A model generated the notes under the pieces. The model was not told where the DNA came from. It searched no databases and was given only the letters and a program-made list of their open reading frames with translations. DNA of 64,000 bases from positions 124,001 through 188,000 of the forward strand of contig KV425601.1 in the NCBI GenBank assembly GCA_001632425.1. Reading direction: 5' to 3'. Positions 16,928 to 28,363 of this stretch are shown here, in pieces. The position numbers and the translations under genes are program-made. Every line of letters begins with the position of its first letter. Positions within the stretch are counted from its first letter, which is position 1. Source of the DNA: Neolentinus lepideus HHB14362 ss-1 (Eukaryota; Basidiomycota; Agaricomycetes; Gloeophyllales; Gloeophyllaceae).

Positions 16928-17865
16928 ATGGTCTTTCAACCTGCCGAAACCATCTTTATCCGTGCTGACTGCCTCACTTCTATAGAAGAAGAACTGGACG
17001 CCGCGGCCAAGTTGTTCGAGAAAGTCATGGCAGAGGGTAATCTGATTTTTGTGCGCGTAAGCTAATCGGTCCTGACTGCCTCAGACGACATGACCCTTGC
17101 TCTTATCGGGAGCGATAAAACAAAAGCGTTTGCCATGCACCGCGCAGCCCTGGGCGGAGCCGCGCTGGCCGGTGAGATCTATGTCTGTACGCACAAAGAC
17201 TTGGGCATGGTCAGCGCAGCTATATGGTTCGGCCCAGGGCGCGAATTCTATGATAGGTAAGCGTACCCTACCCAACTATCGTTGTCTCAGATCTCTCAAT
17301 CACAGGCTTCGCGTTGTAGTGATGAGCAGCGAGAGGCGGGGTTTAACGACTTGTTCAGGACTTTCCCGCAAGAATTACAACAATGGTGGCTTGGATATGT
17401 GAGACATGTTATTCGACTGACCGGGGCAAGTACTGATTCTATATAGTTCCTTCCCAAATTCTCCGAGGCGACAACAAAAGCGTTGGGAGAAGAGGTGAAA
17501 AAGGATGCCTGGCATCTGCAGTTGATCGCCGTACTGCCCGAACATCAAGGCAAAGGAATTGGCACAGCATTGGTAAAGCCAGTATTCGAGCGGGTTCGCC
17601 TATTTTATGGTCTCTGCTGCCCATAACTGAATCAGCGCGATTTCAGGCCGTTTCTCAAGGAAAAAGTGTTTGCCTAGAGACCAATGTGAAGAAGAACGTA
17701 AGCATACTTTCTTAAGACGCATACGCTGCGCTAAATGGCGAATGACAGGTCGGATTGTACGAACATTGGGGCTTTTCGGTGGAAGAAGAGGCCGACTTGG
17801 AAAGTAGCACGGACGCCGGCGCATTCCATATCTGGGACATGCTGAAAAGACCTCCCTCCGAATAG
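16928..17865 (+). CDS. GNAT-family N-acetyltransferase
   Basis: This is a probable acetyl-CoA-dependent N-acetyltransferase of unknown substrate. Six exons (16928-17036, 17085-17256, 17320-17398, 17447-17593, 17647-17697, 17749-17865) join in frame to 224 residues. Early blocks include ELDAAAKLFEKVM and MHRAALGGAALAGEIYV. A REAGFNDLFRTFPQELQQWW helix region precedes the acetyl-CoA loop LLPEHQGKGIGTALV-like segment (VLPEHQGKGIGTAL). A conserved SVCLETNVKKN strand and a GLYEHWGF motif near the C-terminus are typical of this fungal GNAT group. Repeat copy B follows directly. The fragment at 1-480 is a decayed relative. Confidence 0.85.
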
Positions 17866-17949
17866 AAGAGGTCATTTGCAAGTGGAATCCATGGTCCAAC
17901 CTTGTCGTACGTACTAGTACTACTGCGGGTTGGCTGCTCCAACTGAAGA

Positions 17950-18127
17950 CGGGCGCATAGCGCCTGTTTCTTGTTTCTAATCTTAGGTTCATAGGGTCCC
18001 GACGTTGTTGTATGCATACCTTGGGATTGTACATTATGATCTTGTGCTGGAATTATTATGTCGAAAAATGAGAAAATCTTTCTCGGCGATTGGATACTTG
18101 CTTAAGCTAACAAATAAAGCTCGAGGC
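17950..18127 (+). repeat. dispersed repeat, copy B
   Basis: Partner of 15288-15460, same orientation, described there. It starts about 85 nt after the stop of the GNAT gene and fills most of the gap to the next gene at 18271. Confidence 0.5.
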
Positions 18128-18270
18128 GAGGGGAACGCTACTAGCTAGTAGCTCGCGCGTTTCGATAGTGCTTATCGGATGGTCGATCCGGAAGCTGTGG
18201 CTTGTCATCAGCCTGCGCGTGCCTCTGCTCTCTGGTTTCTTTCTTCTGTACCACCAACTTACTCGCCGCC

Positions 18271-18812
18271 ATGCCCCCGACCGAATTCTCTCTCCGCCTG
18301 CAGCACGGCACGCCCCCTTTCTCCTCCTTGCGTCGAACCCGCGCTAACCTGCTATATTAGGCATCACGGGCGGCTTCGCCCCGCCCACCCCCGACGCCGT
18401 CTACACCGTCACCCTCTCCACGCAGAACCCGACCTCCCTCTTCATCCAGTCCGCCGTGCGCCCCGCGGGCACGCCCACCCTCCAATCGTCCTTGAACCCC
18501 AAGACGCTCGCCCTCTCCGCCCCTGTCTCCTCTTCAGCCCTCTCCGCGTCCTCGGCCAACACCGCAGGCGACCTCGTGGACGAGCTGCACGGCATCTTGA
18601 AGGAGCTGCCGACGGAGCAGCCGCCCGGGAGCGAGGACATTTACGGGCTGGACACGGGCATCGCGTGGGGGAGCGATGATCTGGAGTGGTACAACGGCGG
18701 GCCGCAGGGGTGTGGCGGCGGCCCCAGCTCCGTCCAGGCTACCGACGAGCAGAAGGCGGAGTTTAAGCGCGCGGTGGAGATCGTGACGACGCTGGTTGGG
18801 GATGCGAAGTAG
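18271..18812 (+). CDS. conserved fungal protein of unknown function
   Basis: Two exons (18271-18307, 18361-18812) give 162 residues. The only join found that restores a continuous frame uses a GC donor (CACG|GCACGC) and an ATTAG acceptor over 53 nt, producing LRLQHGITGGFAPPTPDAVY. The body includes SLFIQSAVRPAGTP, a Ser/Ala-rich linker, DELHGILKELPTEQPPGSED, GLDTGIAWGSDDLEWYNGGP, a GCGGG run and a charged C-terminal helix. The high GC, strong third-position bias and motif-like blocks suggest a real gene. From memory, similar hypothetical proteins are widespread in fungi. No domain or function is known to me. Confidence 0.7.
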
Positions 18813-20154
18813 GTGGATGCGGTTGGTCGGCGGGTGAAGTAGGTGATGATGAGGCGTGATCGGAGGGCATGACGCTGAGATTCATTGTGTGTACAAGCAA
18901 AGCAAGGAATGGACGATGGACGGAACAGAATGTACTAATATTCTGTATTACCTATTGTCTTCATCTCAAACAGACCGACTTATCTTCAATGCGAGTATAT
19001 CTACTCCTGCTCCGAGTCCGAAGGAACAAAGGTGAGTATATTCGAGATGATGGCAATTTCTGCGGCAAAAGCCGATCGCCTTTCGTTCTGGCATTACTCG
19101 CGTTCAACGTTGCGACTCTTGCTGAGCTCGTCTTGAGCAAGAAGTCACTCGTATCTTCAGCGCTTCTCTTGCGCACGAAGTCCGCGCCAGTAACTCGAAT
19201 CTGCGCCAACATGCACCTTGACCGCGGTCGCTACCTAAGTACTCAGCAAGATAGACGAGGAGTATAGACGTAGCAGGAGCTCTGGCATGTTTCGATGCTA
19301 CGGTAAGCACTGCAGCAGTGAAGCGTAAACATGCAGACGCGCATCTTGCCACTTCTCAAGCACCTAGTATCTCCCAGCTCGACGACGTGCAGCTCATGGA
19401 TATCGGCCAATGTTACGGGCGTGGTCGATCCTTCCGAAGGCTCAGAGAATGTACTTCGTAGGAAGATCACGTCCGTATCCGTAACCGGAGAAGAGCTGCA
19501 TTCCCGCTTTGCCTGTCTTCCGCCGGTCTGTAAGGTATGATCAGTACTGATGTCCCTCCAGCCCACTGGCACCATGGTGTCATGTATCGATGGCTTTTAT
19601 GCACCATCTTCTAATTGGATTGGTATGAAGTGATGACCTGATACTCAGACCACAGATGTAATGATATGCGGGGTTAGCATGATGGTCCAGGCCTGCCACA
19701 TTGAAGGTCTGAGTGCGATTACTACACTGCTCTACTGAAAAGAGCGGATGCATCGGAACAACTTGGCCTACGACTCAGGGACGCCAGCACGATGTGGTCT
19801 CGAAATGATCGTACACTTTTCGATTATCCGGGAGCGAGGTGTGCCTTTCTCTGATTACTTCTTAAGTTACATTATGTATGGAGACGGTACCTTGCGGACC
19901 TTCTTCGCTGTGCCGTGCGGTCCCGAGCTCGGTGTGCATTCGATTTCATTGATGCATTCAACCACGCTAAAATTCCATCGCTTCTGCAGTTGGTTCTCTT
20001 GAGAGCAAAGGTGACTTTAATGATCGCTCTATAGGGGAGAAGTCGAGTCAACTCACCCGTTCCACGAAACCATGATCGAATCTTGGCCGGGACAACCCGG
20101 AGAAGGGTAATGACAGATCTAAGATCATCCTCGGCGATAAGATATATGCGAAGA

Positions 20155-20200
20155 TATCTGATTAGATGAAACAAGGAACCCCGATCCATCTAATCAGATA
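20155..20200. repeat. perfect 13-bp inverted repeat in ferric reductase 1 promoter
   Basis: TATCTGATTAGAT (20155-20167) is the exact reverse complement of ATCTAATCAGATA (20188-20200), with a 20-nt loop. Each arm contains or abuts GATA-core sequences, so it may be a paired binding site rather than an RNA hairpin. Confidence 0.55.
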
Positions 20201-20201
20201 A
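20193..20201 (+). promoter_or_regulatory. iron-responsive GATA factor site candidate
   Basis: ATCAGATAA is a full match to ATCWGATAA, the consensus described for SreA/Sre1/Urbs1-type iron repressors. It lies about 220 nt before the ferric reductase ATG, and the mirrored near-match ATCTGATTA is at 20156-20164. The role is inferred from the motif and the target gene. Confidence 0.5.
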
Positions 20202-20422
20202 CACCTTGAGATCGCGTGCTCAATATTTCGTGGTGAATTCTTCATGGCCCTCTGCTATTCGAATTACCATACACTGAACTCTGAGTAGATGCATCATTCT
20301 AGCCGCTGTCTGCTGCGGTCTGCCAAGCACGGTCCCGCCCTCGACACTCCGATTTTTATTCTTCTCAAAAAAGGATGGATCATGGGGAGAGCGTCCCGTC
20401 CGCTCTGATTTGACTCGCCTCC

Positions 20423-22858
20423 ATGAAGGACGCCTCGCAGTTGTCCGACGACCAGCTCAGCTACAACCTCAACTATCCCTACCAGACATGGTACACCTGG
20501 GCCGCCATCATCGGACTCGCCACCCTCGCCAACGCCGTCTCTCGCCTGACAGCCTTCCTCAGCAGGTACTCCCCAAAACACCTGCAGTCCAATAAAAATA
20601 TCCTTTGCATGTGGCGCCTCCCAACTGCGCTCGCCAACGCCTGGCGTGTCGTTGCGTACCGGTCGACGGTGCACTTTGGCTGGGGCTACTCGATGAACGT
20701 GCTCGAGCTATTCTTGACTGCGGCGTACTTTGGAGCGCTGTTTGCCTGGTCGTGGGCGCATAGTAGGTTTTATAGAGGCATGCCACCTGAAAGTTAATTC
20801 ATGCCGATTCGTAGCCTCTCACGCTGAGCTTGGAGCCTTGCCCTATGGCGCTGACTTTATAGCAAATCGTCTCGGGACTATCGCTACCTCTCAGTTCCCC
20901 CTGGTCACCGTTCTGGGCACGAAAAATAATGTTATATCCTGTAAATTTTCGAACCTACCACGCCGTCAACTTTATGCTGATGACTTCCCACCGTCATAGT
21001 CTTAACCGGTATCAGCCATGACAAGGCTCGTCCATTCACACTGAATACATCTATCTACTTTGCTAATTCAACTTTCACGCTTCGCAGCTGAATTATCTAC
21101 ACCGAATGACCGCCCGAGTCGCGTTCGTTATTCTCTGGATGCACGCTGGAAGATGGGTACACTGCGCCGTCTATCATCTTTTGCGTCGCCCCTCTAACGA
21201 ATATTAATTACATCATCTCGTCAGATGCCCCGCGCGTACGTGCCCCATCCATCCTGCGCACCCTCCAGCTGACTGGCTTATATATTAGAATGCTCCCGGA
21301 GACGTATTACCACCAGGCGTGGATGCAGTGCGGCGTGCTCGGGCTCGTCGCGTTCACGATACTGTGCTTCGCCTCTATCCGCCCCGCGCGCGAGAAGGCG
21401 TACGAGTGGTTCCTGTGGGGACACTTTGCGCTCGTATTGTGCGTGCCCACTCCCCTCTCCCCTCACAGCTCGACTTAGGAAACACAGCATATTCCTCGTG
21501 GGCGCGTACTTCCACGTCAAACGCTGCCTGTAAGCACCCCACCCCACCCCCTGCTTGCCCGCCCACCCGCCTCACGTGAGTTAGATACGAGCCCTGGGTC
21601 ATCGCGTGCTTCGCCGTCTGGGCGTTCGACCGCCTCGTGCGCGTCCTCCGCGTGCTCTACTTCTTTGCCTCCTCCCGCCGCCCGCACCTCCACCCCTCCA
21701 AGGCACGCGTTGAGCGCCTCACCCCGCACCACCTCTCCGTGCGCGTGCGGCGGCCAAGGGGCGTGCACTGGGCGCCGGGGCAGATGGTGTACCTGATGGC
21801 GCCGGGGGTGAGCGCGCTGCCGTGGGAGGCGCACCCGTTTAGCGTGGCGAGTGTTGATGAGAGTCGGTATGATATGCTTCGAGAGACGGGGGAGAGGGAG
21901 AGTGGGGAGAGTGGGGAGAAGGACGGGGAGGTGGAGGACGAGATGGTGTTCATCGTGGGCGTGATGCGGGGGTTTACTGCGCGGCTTGGGAGGAGGGTGG
22001 AGGGGAGCGAGCGGGGGAGGGATGTGACGGTGCTCGTGGACGGGCCGTATGGGGACGCAGAGGACGTCACAGGGTACGATACCGTCGTGCTCATTGCAGG
22101 TACGGATACCGTGGTCATATTATAGCAGGCAGGATTAAGACAGTGCAGGTGGAACCGGCGTGGCGTGGACCTTGCCCATCCTCGTCGACACAGTGCGGTA
22201 CGCACCCCGCTTAACTCGTGTATGCGGAGGACGGAGTACGCTGACCAGCCATCGCGCTCCTGGCAGGAGAGCGGGTGCGCGCTACAGGAAGTGCAGAAAG
22301 GTGGTGTTCATCTGGGCTATCAGAGATCGAGGTGCGTCTGCGTTCTATACCGCATGCATCGCCGACTCTGACTCGCGGTAGACCACGTATCGTGGATCGC
22401 TAGCGCGCTGGGGCGCCTCTTCCCACATATCTCCGCCCTCGCGGACATGGAGGTCTCCATCCGCATCTTCGTCACACGCGACCGAAATAAGAACTTCTCC
22501 ACACCCAACGTCCTCGACGACCAGCCCCCTTTGACGCCCGACTCCATTGACTCCAAGTCGCTGGAGGACGGCGGCGTGGACGCTCCCTGCGTGGAGGTGC
22601 GCAGCGGCAGGCCCGACGTCGCGGAGTGTGTGCGGGCCGAGATCGCGATGGCAAGCGGCGGGGAGAGTGTGTTTGTGGGAGGTGCGTCACCATGCAGATG
22701 AGTATTTCATTTCGTCTTAACTCGTGATATCCGTGGCAGTGTGTGGCTCCGCGTCGCTTGCGGAGGCTGTGAGGGTGGGCGCGCGGGTTGACCCGCTGTG
22801 TGTGCTCAGAGGAGGGCCGAGTGTGGTGTTGAAGGTTGAGAGTTTCGGATACGCGTAG
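20423..22858 (+). CDS. ferric reductase transmembrane component (FRE/NOX family), paralogue 1
   Basis: A plasma-membrane metalloreductase passing electrons from NADPH through FAD and two hemes to extracellular Fe(III) or Cu(II). Twelve exons (20423-20762, 20815-20940, 21000-21025, 21088-21156, 21225-21235, 21289-21438, 21488-21529, 21585-22099, 22149-22197, 22267-22331, 22382-22681, 22740-22858) give 603 residues. The membrane part has heme-ligand His pairs in LNYLHRMTARVAF/WMHAGR and WGHFALVF/GAYFH. The FAD motif is HPFSVAS, the NADPH loop AGGTGVAWTLPIL, the C-terminus GGPSVVLKVESFGYA. Oddities are an 11-nt micro-exon (21225-21235) and an intron at 21026 whose only frame-keeping donor is GC. 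The paralogue at 28364 has a GT donor at the same place. Confidence 0.9.
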
Positions 22859-23330
22859 AGGGTGGATGAGAATATGGGGCGATATCGGGTTTCGGGGAAT
22901 GTAGCAATCTTGCCGCCTGAAAGAAGTCATCGCCAGTTACGCCAAGGTCACGATAATAGCTGAGTGCTGCGTATTCGTTTCTTCATCAATATCTAGTACG
23001 ATGTCCTGGAAGAGGGCTGTCTGCCTGAGGACAGCTTACAGAAGATCAAATCGCAGTCGAACCGCTGCGGATCTCGTTCCCGAATATCAATCGAGGGTTT
23101 GGGTACGGCACTCGTGCAGCCCGCATGTGCGAACCAACTTACCTCGGTTGCACCTTGCGGCTTCTTTTCAAGGAACACGCCAAGTTTCACTCAAAAACAT
23201 GAATTCTCTATATTGGGACAAGCACAAACATATAGCACAACACAAGCAGTACTCTAAGAAAACGCATAATGAGAGAGATGCGCATTCGCCAAAATATATC
23301 TGCTCACCTTATCAAGTCTAGACGTGGCAC
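22859..23330. other. intergenic, end of the left OYE inverted-duplication arm
   Basis: No gene. Positions about 23050-23330 are the 3' flank of the OYE gene at 23331. They match, inverted, the 3' flank of the OYE pseudogene (about 27300-27540) and, in part, the 3' flank of the third OYE (about 44820-44900). Confidence 0.5.
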
Positions 23331-24587
<1,257 letters not shown>

Positions 24588-24703
24588 TTAGGGGGGGAAC
24601 CGATAATGCCCTCCCTCGTCCATGCCACAGGATTAAATACCTGTCCTGGTCGGGGCATTGGTCTTTGGCTTTCCAGTAGCTTGAGGATCTCGTCGACCAC
24701 GGC

Positions 24704-24742
24704 TTTGTCAGAGAAGGAGTGCGCTCGCTCAGCAGCTCTGGA
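24704..24742 (-). promoter_or_regulatory. conserved promoter block shared with OYE paralogue 3
   Basis: Read on the minus strand this 39-nt block begins TCCAGAGCTGCTGAG and ends CTGACAAA, 138-176 nt before the OYE1 ATG. It matches 43432-43470 at 34 of 39 positions, at a similar distance (114-152 nt) from that ATG. A TATTTAA box follows nearer each start. Conservation of position suggests a shared regulatory element, though recent duplication could also explain it. Confidence 0.4.
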
Positions 24743-25780
24743 GGTACAGTCAGGACTCAGTGGATCGGGATCTGGGAGTTGGAAGGTGTCGCGCGCCTAT
24801 CACGAAGTAGACAAAACGGATCGGTCCACACGTGGGCTACTGCTAGCTTCGCGGCACTGGCAACAATATGATGCTTGATGCATTGATGGCTTGCAAGACG
24901 TCTTTCTGCCCTGTATACATATTTTATTCGCTTGAGATCAAGCTGTGCAGTCGTGAAGACATATACCTGTCTTTGACCAGTGCCAGATATTAAGTTCTGT
25001 TGGTCTTGCTCGAACGCCAAGCGAAACCGTTATGTCAGCGCAGCGCCCAACGGACTCCGGAGACATTCCTCAATGCTGCCTAGCATCAATCGTGGAAGCG
25101 GAGGATGATGAAGGAAAAGTTCTTCAACGCCGTAGCAGACCGTTGCTTGCCAATACTCTTGATGACTCGCGTAATTTTGCTGCGTAATCATATTGCGTGC
25201 AGTGCTGCTTCTAGATCTAAAATCTAAACCTTCCGGCATGTTGACGCTCTCAAGACGTCGCTTGAACGTCGGGATTGCAGTATCTTCTACAGTTCCAAGT
25301 AAAGAATACAGGCCCTGGGGATAGCATCAAGCCGCAGTTAACGTTGAGCAGGTGAGTCGATCGAATCAACATCAGTCGGACTTCGAAAATCCACGCGCAC
25401 CTCACGTGGGTATGATGTCAGTGTACCGTTCGTTCAGTAAATTGGGGAACACTGCCCATGGGGCTCATGCTGATACTTAGCACCGTCATAATAACCACGT
25501 GCTATTATAGTCGGCGTAGAGTAAAGAATTCGTAGGCCTTGTTCTATCGTGCAGCTATCCTACACAATCCACGGCCCTCACGGCGTACTCCGAGGAGCCG
25601 CTATCAATTCTCGGCCCACTAACGGCATAGCGGTTCCAGTAACGCTATCAGTGAGGGCTATTCACGTTTCCTGATCCTGATGTGCGAGGTTATCAACCGA
25701 TACCTCCGCGACATCAGCTAGTTAACAGACGGAACTCTAGACATTCCGGAACCACCGCACGCAGCAAAATTACGCGAGCC

Positions 25781-25788
25781 ATCACGAG
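25781..25788 (+). repeat. target-site duplication, left copy
   Basis: ATCACGAG, 8 bp, directly abuts the TAGGG terminus of the element and is repeated at 26390-26397. Confidence 0.8.
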
Positions 25789-26389
25789 TAGGGTATGGTG
25801 AATAATTCGTCCTGAGTTTTTCACGTTGTTATTAACATCAGCGCCTCGAGGGCATTATTAACACGTGTTATTAACAGTTATTAACAAGGGTGTTACTAAC
25901 ATGTGTAAAATAGTTAATAACAATGTGAAAAATGAAAAGCTTGTTAAAAATACGTTTACATCATCAATCCCAATCCACAGCACCTGGTTTCGCTGCTGGG
26001 GGCTCCCTCAGGCCTCAGTGCCTGCTGCTTATCAGTGACCGTAGACATACTGGCAGGCTCTAATGAGAGCAAGTCTCTCAGGTACACTGAGTTCAGATCA
26101 AACCAGAATCTGGCTAGCTGAGCCTTCCTCTAAGGAGAATTCACTGCTTCCTTCATGTAGTAGTCCATAAACCACTCAGCAGAGACCTCATAGACAGACA
26201 TTGTCTGAGACTCATGACATTGACCTCCAGAGGGAGAGGCAGGACTCCCATACGTACAGGAGTTTTTAACAATTAATAACAGCTCTATGTACCGGCCCAT
26301 CCAGCCATCGTTATTAACACGTTATTAACGTGTTATTAACATGTGTTAATAACAATGTAAATAATACATGAATTATTCCCCGTACCCTA
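25789..26389. mobile_element. hAT-type MITE, 601 bp
   Basis: The ends are inverted: TAGGGTATGGTGAATAATTC on the left, and on the right the complement of TAGGGTACGGGGAATAATTC (18 of 20 identical). They fit the hAT terminal consensus (C/T)A(A/G)NG. The flanks are an exact 8-bp duplication, the hAT hallmark. The subterminal 100 nt on each side carry TTATTAAC or its complement repeatedly (about five times left, four times right), like hAT transposase-binding repeats. No transposase frame exists, so it is non-autonomous. The inverted paralogous locus at 25160-25190 (minus strand) is an empty site. Confidence 0.85.
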
Positions 26390-26397
26390 ATCACGAG
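26390..26397 (+). repeat. target-site duplication, right copy
   Basis: ATCACGAG, identical to 25781-25788, directly after the CCCTA end of the MITE. Confidence 0.8.
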
Positions 26398-26544
26398 TAT
26401 GTACAGTATTGGAAAGCAACGGTCTTGAAGAACATCCTCCGCTTCCACGATGGATACTAGGCAGCATCGAGGAATGTCTCCGGAGTAGGACGAACGGATG
26501 TTCTGTTTCGAGCAAGTACTCCGAGTTTCGTCAAAGGCAGGTAT

Positions 26545-27297
26545 ATGTCTTCACAGGGCCCCCTGACGCGCTTCAGGGCCTTCCCGTCGTCGAGTACTGC
26601 GAGCGTCCGCGGTGCTTTCGCCGTGACCGAGGGTACAAGGCCGGTGGGTACGATAATGTGCCCGGCATCTGGAGGTTGCGGCGTGGAAGAAGGTGGCGTG
26701 TCCCTCACCCATTTGACGAGTCATGTCTGATTGATGAGTATGTCGCAGGTTACACGCAAAGGTCTCGTATATATTCTGTTCTGCCATTGGGCAGGGAAAC
26801 CAATCCCGCTGTCATGGAGCGTCTACGAGTACACCGAGCTGTTAAAGGCGTCGAGGTCCCCAGTGCCTGCAGGTGAGTGTGGCGGCAGCGTTGAGAACCG
26901 ATCTCGAGACAGGCGAGAAGAAGACGGCGATCAGGCTGGGCTCGCAGACGTCCTTCATCGTCTCGGGTGCCGCTCGCACAGGATTGGGATGAAAGACCTG
27001 AGCCGACGTTCACAAAGACGATCAAGGCGCGCTTCCCCGACTTTGCCTACATCCACACCACGGAGGCAGGAGCTGCCGGCTTAAGCTTTATCCGAGGCGT
27101 GTGGCTCGTTGTCGCTGGCGGGGCGGCGGCGTGCGAAATGTGCTTGTGGCGTTCGGGCGGTATTTCGTTGCGAATCCCGATCTGGCGCTGTACTTGGAGA
27201 AGAGCATTCCGTTCAATGAGCATGGTAGGGCGACGTTTTATACGCAAAGGAGGGAAGGGTAGCTTGATTACCCGTTTTCGAAGGAAGCTAAGTTGTA
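26545..27297 (+). pseudogene. Old Yellow Enzyme pseudogene (decayed arm of inverted duplication)
   Basis: Read on the plus strand, this follows the OYE gene at 24566-23331 block by block, with many internal deletions of roughly 10-60 nt. Preserved pieces encode [11 protein letters not shown], then (after a start-like acceptor region) YTQRSRIYSVLPLGRETNP, a GGSVENRSR-like piece, the [12 protein letters not shown] block (27035-27070) and a final [19 protein letters not shown] segment. The His/Asn active-site region is missing. The frame is broken many times and cannot give an OYE barrel. Its promoter arm (26398-26540) and 3' flank (27300-27540) also match those of the intact gene. Confidence 0.88.
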
Positions 27298-28080
27298 AGT
27301 GTCCTAATGGACGTAAATAAGGTGAGCAGACATATTTTGGCGAATGCGTATCTCTCTCCTTACATCCTTTCTTAGAGTATCGCTTGTGATTGTGCTAGTC
27401 CCAATATGAAAATACATGCTTTCGAGTGAAACTTGGCGTGTTTCATGGAAAGAAGCCGCAAGGTGCAACTGAGGTAACGAGTGCCGTATTCAAAGCCCAA
27501 CCTCGATTGATATCCGGGAACGAGGGTCCGATTTCCGCAACGAGAGCCCTCCTTCTGGACACGAAGAAACCTTGTAGATATACAAATGCGTTGTACTCAA
27601 CTGGCGCCATAACCATGTCCAATGTGAGGGCGGCTAATGGTGCACCATATAGTGAGATGGCGAGAAGCACCGAGGAAAGCAGGTTGCATAAAGGGTTCTA
27701 GTGTAACACGGAGGTGAGTTATCCTTGTGATAACAACCGGACGGACTGAAGGGAAGAAGCAAGGCACCATACGAGGATGTATGTTCACTGGATCGAAAGT
27801 GATCGGGAAATGCCAATGATGGATACAGACTACGACCACGCGGGAATACTCAGGACCGGTCGATACTCGCCGCCACCGACGCGAAACGCCCAGCGGGAGA
27901 ACGTCGGTCCAGATTGAAGCCATCGAGCTGGGGACGTCATCGCCGTTGAACAGCGTCAGAGAAGCGTCGCGGTCGATCGCCTCGTCGCACAGTCACCTCT
28001 GCTCGTCGTCGCCAACGATGACCACACGTCTTCGTCGATGCCGGCATCGCATTGGAAATCTTATCTCGGCGCCAAGCTTC

Positions 28081-28089
28081 TTATCAGAT
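28081..28089 (-). promoter_or_regulatory. iron-responsive GATA factor site candidate
   Basis: TTATCAGAT, the complement of ATCTGATAA, is a full ATCWGATAA match 275-283 nt upstream of the ferric reductase 2 ATG. Confidence 0.5.
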
Positions 28090-28131
28090 TACGATTAGAT
28101 CTGCGCAGCGTCCGATCGTGATCAGAAGCGC

Positions 28132-28140
28132 TTATCAGAT
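28132..28140 (-). promoter_or_regulatory. iron-responsive GATA factor site candidate
   Basis: A second TTATCAGAT (ATCTGATAA on the minus strand), about 225 nt before the ATG. It is followed at once by TAGATAAC, another GATA core. With 28081-28089 it makes a pair, the arrangement known to matter for iron repressors. Confidence 0.5.
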
Positions 28141-28363
28141 TAGATAACATTTAGCCTGGCGAATGATCCCCGCCTCACCACAACTGACATTCAATGCCGC
28201 ATTTGGTGGAGAAAGTACTATTGCATCCTGCCATATTGCATATTTCCTTTTCCATGTAAAAGTCCCGCCCGCTATAAACCATTGCCCCACCAGCCTTCCC
28301 CTTCCTCGCCCTGTCTTGCCCGGCCCCGAGCCCGCCCATAGAATTACGAGCCAGAGGTACGCA

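Larger units (their letters stand above)
18813..20422. other. 1.6-kb intergenic stretch upstream of ferric reductase 1
   Basis: No gene was recognised. Open frames up to 132 codons overlap on both strands without motifs. The last 270 nt are the promoter of the ferric reductase and hold the hairpin and GATA site listed separately. Confidence 0.35.
27298..28363. other. intergenic: right end of OYE duplication and ferric reductase 2 promoter
   Basis: About 27300-27540 match the OYE 3' flanks. The rest shows no gene; frames of up to 108 codons overlap on the minus strand without motifs. The last 300 nt are the promoter of ferric reductase 2, with two GATA-type sites. Confidence 0.4.

Noticed and set aside
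25789..26389. Reading the insert as a Tc1/mariner element with TA duplication
   Set aside because: TA does flank a shorter GGGTA...TACCC reading, but the exact 8-bp ATCACGAG repeat outside TAGGG ends and the empty site fit hAT better.
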